Source: Massilia alkalitolerans DSM 17462 (GTDB lineage Bacteria > Pseudomonadota > Gammaproteobacteria > Burkholderiales > Burkholderiaceae_D). From it: DNA of 64,000 nucleotides. Location: positions 1-64,000 of the forward strand of contig NZ_ATYR01000010.1 in the NCBI RefSeq assembly GCF_000427785.1, written 5' to 3'. The notes below the pieces were generated by a model that was not told the origin of the DNA, did not search any database, and saw only the letters and a list, made by a program, of their open reading frames with translations. The position numbers and the translations under genes are program-made. The first letter of the stretch is position 1. Every line of letters starts with the position of its first letter. Shown here piece by piece: positions 15,750-23,858 of this stretch.

Positions 15750-16637
15750 CTAGTTGCCCTTCTGCGCCTGCGCCATTTCCAGCGCCGGCAAGGTCACCGT
15801 CAGGAAGGACGACACCTGGCCGACCAGCTCGGCGGCCTGCTGGCGCACCTGCCCCATCTGCAGGATCGACAGCTCGGCCTGGCGCACCGCCTGCTGGATC
15901 AGGGTGCGTCGCTGCACCAGGGCGTCCGACAGGCTCGCGTCCGTCGCGCCACCCGCGAGCTTCGACACGACGGCGAGCACCGCCGCATGCAGGCCCAGGT
16001 TGCGCGCCGACTCCTCCAGCCCGCGCACGGCGGCGTCGCTGTCCGCGATGAGCTGCAGCAGCTGCGCACGGCTCGAAGCCAGCTCCGTCTTGTACTGGGA
16101 AGGAGACTTCGGGCGGCGGAACAGCTTGTCGAACACGCCTGCCGGCGCCCTGGTGCTCTCCAGTGCGGCCTCGAGCTGCGCGGGCACCGCCATCTGGGTG
16201 AATCTCAGCACCAGCTCGGTGATGGGCTGGAGCAGCGCGGCCTGCTCCATCAATGGTCCTTCCGCCCACTCCGTGACCACCGGCAGCTTCAGCGGCAGGA
16301 TGCGGCGAAACAGCGCGGCGAGGCGCTGGCCGGCGTGCTCGGACAAGGCCGGATAGTCGGCGAGCGCGATCGCCAGCGCATCGCGCACCGCCGGATGATC
16401 CTCGCTCTCGAACAGCACCCTGGCCACGGCTTTCGGGGGTACGGCGGAAGCCGGCGCCGCGGGGAGATCGTCGAAGGACAGCGCCTTCGGTGGGCCAGTG
16501 CCGGCCGGCGGCGCGGCAGCAGGCTGCTCGGCCTCGCCGAAATCGAAGGCCTGCGGCGCCGGCGAAGCGCCGGCCGGCTCGGCGGGAAGCTCGGGCTCCG
16601 CGCCGAAGTCGAATGCCTTGGGCGTCTGCTGTGTCAT
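15750..16637 (-). CDS. unknown protein of the TelA/TerD operon, with FDFG repeats
   Basis: The 295-residue soluble protein is the last gene of a telA-terD-this operon. The first ~60 residues hold three short related motifs (KAFDFGAEPE, QAFDFGEAEQ, KALSFDDLP) in a Pro/Ala-rich linker. This looks like a repeated docking peptide. The rest is helical, with coiled-coil potential from about 160 to 285 (RAQLLQLIADSDAAVRGLEES, LVQRRTLIQQAVRQAELS). There is no signal peptide or membrane helix. I do not recognise a domain. Position suggests it works with TelA, also a long helical protein. The gap to terD is 34 bases. Confidence 0.75.
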   Translation of the reverse strand: MTQQTPKAFDFGAEPELPAEPAGASPAPQAFDFGEAEQPAAAPPAGTGPPKALSFDDLPAAPASAVPPKAVARVLFESEDHPAVRDALAIALADYPALSEHAGQRLAALFRRILPLKLPVVTEWAEGPLMEQAALLQPITELVLRFTQMAVPAQLEAALESTRAPAGVFDKLFRRPKSPSQYKTELASSRAQLLQLIADSDAAVRGLEESARNLGLHAAVLAVVSKLAGGATDASLSDALVQRRTLIQQAVRQAELSILQMGQVRQQAAELVGQVSSFLTVTLPALEMAQAQKGN

Positions 16638-16671
16638 CGGCTACCCGGCATCGAGCAGGAGCGCGTGCTCC

Positions 16672-17259
16672 TCAGACGGTGCCGCCGAGCTTGCGGATGA
16701 AGGTCGCCAGGTTCAGCTTGAAGCCGGCGCCGACGGCCTGGAAGCGCCATTCGCCATCCTTGCGGTACAGCGAGCCGAACTGCAGCGCGGTCTTGTCCGA
16801 ATAATCCTCGTCCAGGTCGTATTCCGCGATCACCTCGTTGGTCTCGTCGTTGTACACCTTGACGTAGGCATCCATGACCATGCCGAAGGTCTGCTTGCGT
16901 ACGTCAGCATCGTGGATGGTCACGACGATCGGCATCTCCACCACTTCCGCCTCGACCTTGCCCAGGTCGACGGTGATGACCTCGTCGTCGCCATCCTTGT
17001 CGCCGGTCCGGTTGTCGCCCGAGTGCACCACGGCGCCGTCCGGCGAGGTGGTGTGGTTGTAGTACACGAAGTGGGCGTTGCTGATCATGACCGGATGGTC
17101 GCTCGCATCCCGCCTGCACAGGAATACCGACGAGTCGAGGTCGAATGGCTGGCCCTCGACCGCATTGACCTTCCATCCGAGGCCGATGCGCACGCGCTTC
17201 AAGCCCGGCGCGGTTTTTTCGAGGTTGATGCGGTGGCCAGTGTGGAGCGTCGTCGACAT
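16672..17259 (-). CDS. terD: TerD-family stress protein
   Basis: The 195-residue protein has a single TerD beta-sandwich domain. It shows the family opening INLEKTAPGLKRVRIGLGW, DLDSSVFLC, MISNAHFVYYNH, the acidic calcium-binding stretch DKDGDDEVITVDL, VVTIHDAD and GEWRFQAVGAGF. TerD proteins bind Ca2+ and occur in tellurite-, colicin- and phage-resistance gene sets. It lies between telA (35-base gap) and the unknown gene in one minus-strand operon. GGAAAAGGAAA precedes the ATG. The other classical ter genes (terA, terB, terC, terZ) are absent here. Confidence 0.9.
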   Translation of the reverse strand: MSTTLHTGHRINLEKTAPGLKRVRIGLGWKVNAVEGQPFDLDSSVFLCRRDASDHPVMISNAHFVYYNHTTSPDGAVVHSGDNRTGDKDGDDEVITVDLGKVEAEVVEMPIVVTIHDADVRKQTFGMVMDAYVKVYNDETNEVIAEYDLDEDYSDKTALQFGSLYRKDGEWRFQAVGAGFKLNLATFIRKLGGTV

Positions 17260-17294
17260 GGACTTTCCTTTTCCTTATAGGGTGAACATGATAT

Positions 17295-18419
17295 TCAAGC
17301 GCCGCCTGGCGAAAAGCGCGCGATCAGCTCGCGCTCCAGTTCCTGCAGCTTCGGCAGCTCGGCCTGGCGACGCTGCTGGCCTTCGTTCGAGATCTGCTCG
17401 AGCTTGTCGAAGGCGGTCACCAGCTGGGTCTGGACGTGCTGGGCGGTTTCCAGGCTGACCAGCGAGCGCTGCTTGGCGCGGGCCACGGTCTCGGTATTTT
17501 CCAGCAGCATGTCGGCCTGGGCACGGAAGGCTGCGTCGGTGGCGTCGTACGCGGCGTTGGCGACCGCGGCGCTCTGTTTGGCCTCCAGTTGCAGCAGGTA
17601 GAGCGAGAACACGTTGCGCCAGGCCGGAATCGAGACGTTGACGATGTCCGTGAAGGTGTCCGTCAGTGCGCGGGCATTGTCTTGCGACAGGCGGATCTGC
17701 GGCACCATCTGCGTGGCCATCAGCATGGCGCGCTTCAGGTCGTCGATGCGCTTTTCGAGGCGCTCCAGACGACGCTTGAGCTCGGTAGCCTGCTGCGCCT
17801 CGAAGGCATTGGCCGGCGCGGCCTGCTGCGCGACCGCCTGGCGCAGGCGCGAGGCCCATTCCTCGCCCTTCTTCACGTCGGCATCCAGGCCCTGGTAGTA
17901 CAGTTCCAGGCCCTTGTACATCTCATCGAAATCCTGGATCCGCGCCCGGTGCACGTTGGCATGCCGCGTCATTTCCGTGACCAGGGTGTCCATGCGCGAT
18001 TCGACCACCTGGTACTGCGACAGCATCTTTTCCTTGACCGAGCCGAACATGTTCGTGACACGCGACAGCAGGCCGCCGGAACGCAGCTTGGCCGGGTCGA
18101 GGCCCTTGGAGGTCGCGATCAGTTCGTTCAGCTGCGTACCGAACACATCGGCATCCGATGCACGCACGGTGCCGAGCAGCTTGGCCGAGACCTTCGCCAC
18201 GCCCGCGCCGGTGGAACCGCCCAGGGCCTCGATGGCCTTGTCGTCGATTCCGGAGATATCGACCCGAACGATGGGGGCCGCGCTCGCCTCCGGACGCAAT
18301 GCCGGCAGCGCGTCCGGCATGGGCGCAGGATCCAGCAAGGGCGCCAGCGTGGGCGCGGGCGCCGCGGGCGTGGTGGATGCTGCGTTCGCTTCTTCGTCGG
18401 AGGAGAACAGCGGTTTCAT
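17295..18419 (-). CDS. telA: TelA-family protein (toxic anion resistance)
   Basis: The 374-residue protein consists of a Pro/Ala-rich N-terminus (about 10-45) and a long helical body typical of TelA/KlaA. Segments include VTNMFGSVKEKMLSQYQVVESRMDTL, HANVHRARIQDFDEMYKGLELY, IDDLKRAMLMATQMVPQIRLSQDNA and the C-terminal coiled coil ending ELERELIARF. TelA proteins are linked genetically to tellurite and stress resistance, but their biochemistry is not settled. It is the first gene of the operon, with AAGGAATCCT before the ATG. Divergent transporter gene 137 bases away. Confidence 0.88.
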   Translation of the reverse strand: MKPLFSSDEEANAASTTPAAPAPTLAPLLDPAPMPDALPALRPEASAAPIVRVDISGIDDKAIEALGGSTGAGVAKVSAKLLGTVRASDADVFGTQLNELIATSKGLDPAKLRSGGLLSRVTNMFGSVKEKMLSQYQVVESRMDTLVTEMTRHANVHRARIQDFDEMYKGLELYYQGLDADVKKGEEWASRLRQAVAQQAAPANAFEAQQATELKRRLERLEKRIDDLKRAMLMATQMVPQIRLSQDNARALTDTFTDIVNVSIPAWRNVFSLYLLQLEAKQSAAVANAAYDATDAAFRAQADMLLENTETVARAKQRSLVSLETAQHVQTQLVTAFDKLEQISNEGQQRRQAELPKLQELERELIARFSPGGA

Positions 18420-18556
18420 AGGATTCCTTCAGGTGGGAAGTGACAACATGAATAGCTTACCACTGGACAATCCAGCTGGGCCAGCATCGGCGCCACATGC
18501 CTTGCTTGTCGACCCGCGTTGGGTCAGTATAACCACTCCACAGCAGGAGCCCTTCC

Positions 18557-19396
18557 ATGTCGCATGCGCGCGTCGTCGTCCTGACGGTACTGGCACTGGC
18601 CGCGTTCGCGGGCAACTCCCTGCTGTGCCGGGCCGCCCTATCCCGCTCGCATATCGATGCCGCCAGTTTCACGACCGTGCGCCTGCTGTCGGGCGCGCTC
18701 ATGCTCTGGGTGCTGGTCAGGCTGCGCGGCGGCGCCAGGGCGGGCAAGGGCAGCTTGCTGTCCGCACTGGCCCTGTTCGCCTACGCAGCCGGCTTTTCCT
18801 TCGCCTACCTTCACTTGCCCGCCGCGGCCGGCGCGCTGATCCTGTTCGGCGCCGTGCAGACGACGATGATCGCTTACGGGCTGTGGTCGGGCGAGCGCCT
18901 GCGTCCGGCGCAGCTGGCCGGTTTGCTGCTTGCCGGCGCCGGCCTGGTCGGCCTGCTGCTGCCCGGCCTGTCCGCGCCCCCGCTGGCAAGCGCCCTGCTG
19001 ATGCTGGGCGCCGGCGCGGCCTGGGGCATCTATTCGGTGCGCGGCAAGGGCGCGGGCGACGCCCTCCAGGTCACCGCGGGGAACTTCCTGCTTGCCGTAC
19101 CGATGGCGCTGGCGCTGAGCCTCGTGCTGCTGGGCGAGGCCGCGTTCGACTCGGCGGGAGGCTGGTATGCCGTCCTGTCCGGCGCGCTGACATCGGGCGT
19201 CGGCTACGCGATCTGGTACACGGCGCTGCCCTTCCTGAAGTCGACCAGCGCGGCGGTAGTGCAACTGAGCGTTCCCGTGATTGCCGCCCTGGGCGGCGTC
19301 ATCTTCCTGGACGAGCCGCTCACGCTGCGGCTGCTGTCCGCATCGATCGCGATCATCGGCGGCATCGCGCTGGTGGTCCTGGGGCCGCGCACATAA
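18557..19396 (+). CDS. DMT-superfamily (EamA) transporter
   Basis: The 279-residue protein has ten hydrophobic segments in two EamA-type halves. The first half shows LAAFAGNSLLCRAAL and FAYLHLPAAAGALILFGAVQ. The second shows AGAAWGIYSVRGKGAGD, GVGYAIWYTALPFLKSTSAAVVQLSVPVIAALGG and the closing LLSASIAIIGGIALVV. It is an inner-membrane metabolite or drug exporter of unknown substrate. AGGAG lies nine bases before the ATG. It is divergent from telA and 82 bases before the flavin oxidase, possibly cotranscribed. Confidence 0.88.
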   Translation: MSHARVVVLTVLALAAFAGNSLLCRAALSRSHIDAASFTTVRLLSGALMLWVLVRLRGGARAGKGSLLSALALFAYAAGFSFAYLHLPAAAGALILFGAVQTTMIAYGLWSGERLRPAQLAGLLLAGAGLVGLLLPGLSAPPLASALLMLGAGAAWGIYSVRGKGAGDALQVTAGNFLLAVPMALALSLVLLGEAAFDSAGGWYAVLSGALTSGVGYAIWYTALPFLKSTSAAVVQLSVPVIAALGGVIFLDEPLTLRLLSASIAIIGGIALVVLGPRT

Positions 19397-19478
19397 GCTG
19401 GCCTGCTCTGCTTGCGTCAGCCCGCCCCGCCTTCCTATCATGAATGGAGGGCTTTCAACCGAGCGTCCGGGAGGTACG

Positions 19479-20879
19479 ATGAATACGCTGACGAATGGGC
19501 AATTCAATGAGCTGAAGGGTGCGATTCGAGGAGACATCCTGCAAGCGGGCGACGCGGGTTACGACGCCGCCCGCACGGTCTGGAACGCGATGATCGACCG
19601 GCATCCGGCCATCATCGTGCGCTGCGCCGGCACGGCGGATGTCCGCGCCGCACTGGTGTACGCGCGTGACCACGGGCTTCCCCTCGCCGTGCGCGGCGGC
19701 GGGCACAACATCGCCGGCAGCGCCCTGTGCGAGGACGGACTGGTGATCGACCTGTCCGCCATGCGCTCGGTCCAGGTCGACGCCAGGCAGCGCCGCGCCT
19801 GGGTGGAAGGCGGGGCCAGCCTGCGCGATTTCGACCACGAAGCCCAGTCCTATGGGCTGGCCACGCCTTTGGGAATCAATTCCACCACCGGGGTGGCCGG
19901 GCTGACGCTGGGCGGGGGCTTCGGCTGGCTCAGCCGCACGCTGGGCCTGGCGGCCGACAACCTGCTGTCGGCCGAGATGGTCACGGCCGACGCGCAGCGC
20001 CTGCACGTGAGCGAGAGCGAGTACCCGGACCTGTTCTGGGCCATTCGTGGAGGCGGCGGCAACTTCGGCGTGGTCACGCGCTTCGAATTCGGGCTGCACC
20101 CGGTGGGGCCTGAGATCACGGCCGGGCTGATCGTGTTCCCGTCCGCCCAGGCCAGGGCGATCCTGATGCAATACCGCGACGCCGTCGATGCCATGCCCGC
20201 CGACATGACGGTATGGGCGGTGCTGCGCAAGGCGCCCCCGCTGCCCTTCCTGCCGACCGAGGCGCACGGCCAGGACGTGCTGGTGCTGCCGGTGTTCTCG
20301 CCGTCGCGCGGCGCATCGGTGGATGCGGCCATCGAGCGCATCAGCCATTTCGGCGAAGCGCTGGGCATGCACGTCGGTCCCATGCCTTACGCGGCCTGGC
20401 AGCAGATCTTCGACCCCTTGCTGACGCCGGGTGCGCGCAACTACTGGAAATCGCATAATTTTGCCCGGCTGAGCGATGAGGCCATCGACGTGGTCATGCG
20501 CTATGCCGGCAATTTGCCGACGCCGCAGTGCGAGATCTTCCTCGGATTGCTGGGCGCGCAGGCATCGGCGCCACCGCCGCAAGCGATGGCCTATCCGCAC
20601 CGGGACGCGCTGTATGTGATGAACGTGCACACCCGCTGGGACGATCCGGCCGACGACGCGCACTGCATTGCCTGGGCCCGCGATTTCTTCAGGGATGCCG
20701 CGCCCTACGCAAGCGGGGGCGTCTACGTGAATTTCATGCCGCAGGACGAGAGCGAGCGCACGCCCGACGCCTACGGCGCCAACTACCAGCGGCTGGCCGA
20801 GATCAAGCAGAAATACGACCCCGACAATGTGTTCCGCGCCAACCAGAATATCCGTCCGGCCGCGAGCGCTGCCGCCTGA
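19479..20879 (+). CDS. FAD-linked oxidoreductase (BBE/PCMH type)
   Basis: The 466-residue protein has an N-terminal FAD-binding PCMH domain with LAVRGGGHNIAGSALCEDGLVIDLS, where the His is the usual covalent FAD anchor. It also has TTGVAGLTLGGGFGWLSRTLGLAADN and FWAIRGGGGNFGVVTRFEF. The C-terminus carries a berberine-bridge motif (NYQRLAEIKQKYDPDNVFR). The second, cysteinyl anchor of bicovalent members is missing: the site before GVAGLTLGG reads NSTT. It probably oxidises an alcohol, sugar or secondary metabolite; substrate unknown. GGGAGG precedes the ATG by four bases. The DUF1059 gene follows after 30 bases, likely in an operon. Confidence 0.88.
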   Translation: MNTLTNGQFNELKGAIRGDILQAGDAGYDAARTVWNAMIDRHPAIIVRCAGTADVRAALVYARDHGLPLAVRGGGHNIAGSALCEDGLVIDLSAMRSVQVDARQRRAWVEGGASLRDFDHEAQSYGLATPLGINSTTGVAGLTLGGGFGWLSRTLGLAADNLLSAEMVTADAQRLHVSESEYPDLFWAIRGGGGNFGVVTRFEFGLHPVGPEITAGLIVFPSAQARAILMQYRDAVDAMPADMTVWAVLRKAPPLPFLPTEAHGQDVLVLPVFSPSRGASVDAAIERISHFGEALGMHVGPMPYAAWQQIFDPLLTPGARNYWKSHNFARLSDEAIDVVMRYAGNLPTPQCEIFLGLLGAQASAPPPQAMAYPHRDALYVMNVHTRWDDPADDAHCIAWARDFFRDAAPYASGGVYVNFMPQDESERTPDAYGANYQRLAEIKQKYDPDNVFRANQNIRPAASAAA

Positions 20880-20909
20880 ACGCGCTCATTTTTACGACAG
20901 GAGTCGATC

Positions 20910-21161
20910 ATGACACGCAAATTCATCGATTGCCGGGAGCTCCCGAGCGACATGCATTGTTCGGTCGCCATCTCGGCCGACAGCGAGGACGAGCTGTTGC
21001 AGGCCGCGGTGCAACACGCGGTGTCGGTGCACCACCACAGCGATACGCCCGAGCTGCGCCAGCAATTGCGCCAGTTGTTCAAGGACGGCACGCCGCCCGA
21101 ACAGCTTCCCATGCGTGGTCAAATGGGCAGCGCCGGCGCAAGCAGCTCGCCGTCGCACTGA
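20910..21161 (+). CDS. DUF1059-family small protein
   Basis: The 83-residue protein matches DUF1059: MTRKFIDCRELPSDMHCSV with two conserved cysteines, then DELLQAAVQHAVSVHHHSD and a C-terminal helix. The function of the family is unknown. The clustered Cys and His residues (HHHSD) could bind a metal, which is an inference. It has AGGAG before the ATG and follows the flavin oxidase closely, so the two are probably cotranscribed. Confidence 0.8.
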   Translation: MTRKFIDCRELPSDMHCSVAISADSEDELLQAAVQHAVSVHHHSDTPELRQQLRQLFKDGTPPEQLPMRGQMGSAGASSSPSH

Positions 21162-21176
21162 ACGGCGGCCAATCGT

Positions 21177-21692
21177 TCAGGCCTCCGGCACTGCCTGCGC
21201 CTCGCGCAGCATGCGCCGGATCGTCATGATGTTCACCGCGGCGATCACCACTTCCAGCGCCGTGCCGCCGACCGAACCGGCGATCACGTTGTTCACGATC
21301 CACAGCACGGTCCCGCACAGCATCGCCAGGCGCATGCGCACGCCTTCCAGCAGGAACAGCGCCAGGGTGCCGATGCAGGAGGCCCCCAGCGGCAGCCAGT
21401 CGCTGGGGCGCGTGGCCAGCGCCAGGCCCAGGGCCAGGTTGGCGGCGACGACGAACAGGGCCACCCAGATCGAGCGCGTGTACAGCGAGAGCACCGAGCG
21501 CAGCAGCGACATGGTCGAACTGGCGACCGCCGTCGGCCTGCCGAGCAGCGCGAAATGGACGATATAGGCGAGACATTCGGCCGCCATGAAGATCTTGAAG
21601 CGGCGGTCGTTCCTCTGCAGGAAGGAAGCGACGCCGAGGGCGAACGCAGCGTAGCCGACGCACTGCGCCGGCGAGAACCAATCGATCGTCAT
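21177..21692 (-). CDS. YgjV-family inner-membrane protein
   Basis: The 171-residue protein has about five membrane helices. CVGYAAFALGVASFLQRNDRRFKIFMAAECLAYIVHFALLG is the family hallmark, followed by SIWVALFVVAANLALGLAL, GASCIGTLALFLLEG and AMLCGTVLWIVNNVIAGSVGG. Function is unknown. I chose the ATG giving MTIDWFSPAQ. A longer frame begins 14 codons upstream at 21734, but a TATAAT (21715-21720, minus strand) inside that extension suggests transcription starts there. Confidence 0.75.
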   Translation of the reverse strand: MTIDWFSPAQCVGYAAFALGVASFLQRNDRRFKIFMAAECLAYIVHFALLGRPTAVASSTMSLLRSVLSLYTRSIWVALFVVAANLALGLALATRPSDWLPLGASCIGTLALFLLEGVRMRLAMLCGTVLWIVNNVIAGSVGGTALEVVIAAVNIMTIRRMLREAQAVPEA

Positions 21693-21759
21693 CGAACAGG
21701 ACAGGAAAAGGACGATTATAGCCGCCCCGTCCATTTCTGCCGGACCTGCCGCCCGGGCT

Positions 21760-21969
21760 TCAAGCCTTCTTGAGCGCGTCCGCCTTGTGCGCCGCCTCGG
21801 CGCCGGTCTTGTCGCTGACGACCAGGTATTCGGGATGCTCGCGCGAGGCGGCCACGTGGTGCCCCTTGATCTCGGTGGGGGATGTCAGCTTCTTCTTGAC
21901 GGTGCCGTGCACCGTCCCTTGCGACGATTGCCATTGCACCTTGTCGCCGGCCTTGAACGCGTCTGCCAT
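21760..21969 (-). CDS. DUF2945 (Tudor-like) small protein
   Basis: The 69-residue protein matches the DUF2945 or hypervirulence-associated Tudor-domain family: GDKVQWQSSQGTVHGTVKKKL, IKGHHVAASREHPEYLVVSDKTG and AAHKADALKK. The fold is a small beta barrel and the function is unknown. AAGGAG lies seven bases before the ATG. It may be cotranscribed with the YgjV-type gene 67 bases downstream. Confidence 0.85.
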   Translation of the reverse strand: MADAFKAGDKVQWQSSQGTVHGTVKKKLTSPTEIKGHHVAASREHPEYLVVSDKTGAEAAHKADALKKA

Positions 21970-22006
21970 GCTGGGCTCCTTTGAATGGTGGGGCTGTGCA
22001 GCTGGC

Positions 22007-22981
22007 TCAGGCCTGCCTGCCTGGCATGGGCAGCCCTTCCGCCAGCGCCAGCCTTTCCATCGCCGCTTCCAGCACCATGCGGGCGCGGCCCGAGGCCAGC
22101 TCGAGTTCGCGGTGCAGGCGCGCGTCTTCCTGGTTGCGCGCGGCGCATTGCGCGCTGTAGCGCTCGAAGCTGCCGACCATCATCAGGATGTCCGACAGGT
22201 GGCGCGGGCATTCGCAGGACAGGCGGTTGCCGGCTGCCGTAATGGCCGCCAGCGCCTGGTCGTCGAAGCGGCGCGGCGCCACCCGTTCGCCCGCCGGCTC
22301 GGCTGCGGGCAGGCCCTGCCCCGCCAGCGCCGAACGGCACAGCAGCACCAGCTCGCCGATCTCGGCCGGCACGCGCGCCACCAGGCAGCCCTGGAAGCGC
22401 AGCGCGCGGATGGTGGCGCTGCCGCAGAAGCGGTACAGCACCACGGTCGCTTGCGGACGGGTGATGTCGCGTGCCGCCGCCACCTGCGCCACCGAGGCTT
22501 CGTCGAGTTCCGAGGCTTCGATCAGCAGCACGTCCAGCGCCATGCCGTCTCCCAGCGAGGGCACCTGGTCGAGCCGGGCGCAGTGGCGCTGCACCTGCAG
22601 CGCGCGTCCGTCGCGGCCGCTGGCGGCGATGCGGCGCACCAGGCTCTCGCCGACCACCAGCGTGCGCATCGGCCCGCTGACTTCGGCCGCACGCGCCGCG
22701 TTGGGGGCGATCATCTCTTCCAGCCGCTCGACCGGCAGCCCGGTCAGGACGCCGATCGGGTGTCCCAGGTCGACCAACTGCTTCAGCAGGCCAAGGCGCC
22801 TTACCTGCTCGGCCGTGTAGAGGCGCTGGCCATGCGCCGAACGCTGGGTATCCGACAGCGCATAGCGCCGTTCCCAGACGCGCAGCGTCTCCACGGGCAA
22901 GCCCGCCAGGCGCGCCGCAACCCCGCTGCGATAGGTGACTTCGCGGCCCTCGCCCCGCTCTTGATGCATTCTGTCGTTCAT
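22007..22981 (-). CDS. MerR-family regulator with Rossmann-like C-terminal domain
   Basis: The 324-residue protein has an N-terminal MerR helix-turn-helix: YRSGVAARLAGLPVETLRVWERRYAL, then GQRLYTAEQVRRLGLLKQLVDLGHPIGVL. The next ~120 residues alternate strands and helices (MRTLVVGESLV, LDVLLIEASEL, ATVVLYRF) like the cobalamin-binding fold of CarH/LitR. However, no DxHxxG cobalamin motif is present, so it is not expected to use B12 light sensing. A third conserved part, CECPRHLSDILMMVGSFERYSAQC, contains three cysteines and is shared with related regulators. The upstream region holds an inverted pair of TTGAACAG boxes. Confidence 0.8.
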   Translation of the reverse strand: MNDRMHQERGEGREVTYRSGVAARLAGLPVETLRVWERRYALSDTQRSAHGQRLYTAEQVRRLGLLKQLVDLGHPIGVLTGLPVERLEEMIAPNAARAAEVSGPMRTLVVGESLVRRIAASGRDGRALQVQRHCARLDQVPSLGDGMALDVLLIEASELDEASVAQVAAARDITRPQATVVLYRFCGSATIRALRFQGCLVARVPAEIGELVLLCRSALAGQGLPAAEPAGERVAPRRFDDQALAAITAAGNRLSCECPRHLSDILMMVGSFERYSAQCAARNQEDARLHRELELASGRARMVLEAAMERLALAEGLPMPGRQA

Positions 22982-22992
22982 ATGACCCGCCG

Positions 22993-23075
22993 TTGAACAG
23001 TGATCTGATGAGTATCCCGCTACAAATACGAGACGTTGCCAGTTTAACTCAAAATCGTCAAATATAGCTGTTCAA
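22993..23075. promoter_or_regulatory. inverted TTGAACAG boxes upstream of the MerR gene
   Basis: TTGAACAG at 22993-23000 and its exact reverse complement CTGTTCAA at 23068-23075 flank an AT-rich promoter-like stretch. They could be two operator half-sites for autoregulation by the MerR protein. Confidence 0.35.
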
Positions 23076-23091
23076 TAGCGATTCACGACGC

Positions 23092-23637
23092 TTACCAGGT
23101 GAAGTCGTCCGGGATCTTGAAGTCCGCATAGGGATCGTCCTCCTCGACCTGGGCAGCGGCCTGCTTGACCTGGATGACGCTGCCCGGGTCGCGCTCGGCG
23201 ATCTTTTCGCCGATCACCTTCGGCACCAGTTCGTAGTTCCCCTTCAGGAATACGATCACCAGCCGGCCCGCCACCAGGTGCTGCCGTACCTGTTCGGAGA
23301 CGTAGATGCGCTCGATCTTGCTGCCGTGCGTGAAGTTGTAGACGATGTCGCCCTTGCCGTTCTTGGCGCGCGGCTGGCGGTTCTGCTCTACCAGCTGGGC
23401 GATCTGCGCCTTCACCGCCTTCTGCGCGGCCTCGGCGTCGCGTTGCGCATTCAGCTCGCGCGCCCGCTCGGCATTCTTGCGCTGCATTTCCAGCGCCGCC
23501 TCGCGCGCTTCGTTGACCGACTCGGTGCCGGTACGGCGCTCGATCTTTTTCTGCTTGCTCTTGTCCTGGTTGACCTTCTGGACCTTCTTCTTGTCCACCA
23601 GACCGGCTTTCAGCAACTGCTCCTGCAGCGAGACCAT
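23092..23637 (-). CDS. DUF2058-family protein (YaiL-like)
   Basis: The 181-residue protein matches DUF2058. The N-terminus is MVSLQEQLLKAGLVDKKKVQKV, followed by a long charged helix or coiled coil rich in Lys, Arg and Ala (about 20-100). The conserved C-terminal part has YNFTHGSKIERIYVSEQVRQHL, GRLVIVFLKGNYELVP and the acidic end YADFKIPDDFTW. Family members are described as nucleoid- or polynucleotide-associated proteins without a proven activity. AAGGAG lies eight bases before this ATG; an upstream ATG seven codons earlier lacks a ribosome site. Confidence 0.85.
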   Translation of the reverse strand: MVSLQEQLLKAGLVDKKKVQKVNQDKSKQKKIERRTGTESVNEAREAALEMQRKNAERARELNAQRDAEAAQKAVKAQIAQLVEQNRQPRAKNGKGDIVYNFTHGSKIERIYVSEQVRQHLVAGRLVIVFLKGNYELVPKVIGEKIAERDPGSVIQVKQAAAQVEEDDPYADFKIPDDFTW

Positions 23638-23858
23638 CGTTCTGCTCCTTGATTGCATGGTGGCCGGGCAGCACGGCGCCGCCCGGCGAAGCCGCTAGCA
23701 TAACAAACCGGGGAAACAACGGAAGCCTATCCGGTCGCAGGGCTTATGCATACGGAATGGACATCAACTGTCAACTCATCCATATTTACCGCTTCACATT
23801 GACCTTTTGAGCCATGCGCCCATTTGCCCGCCCGTCTCCACTCCTTCAGACAGGAACG

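Noticed and set aside
16672..18419. Tellurite resistance as the stated role of the TelA-TerD genes
   Set aside because: Only two of the ter-type genes are present and no terC or tehB is seen, so a specific resistance phenotype cannot be claimed.
22007..22981. B12-dependent photoreceptor of the CarH type
   Set aside because: The cobalamin-binding DxHxxG motif is absent from the Rossmann-like domain.
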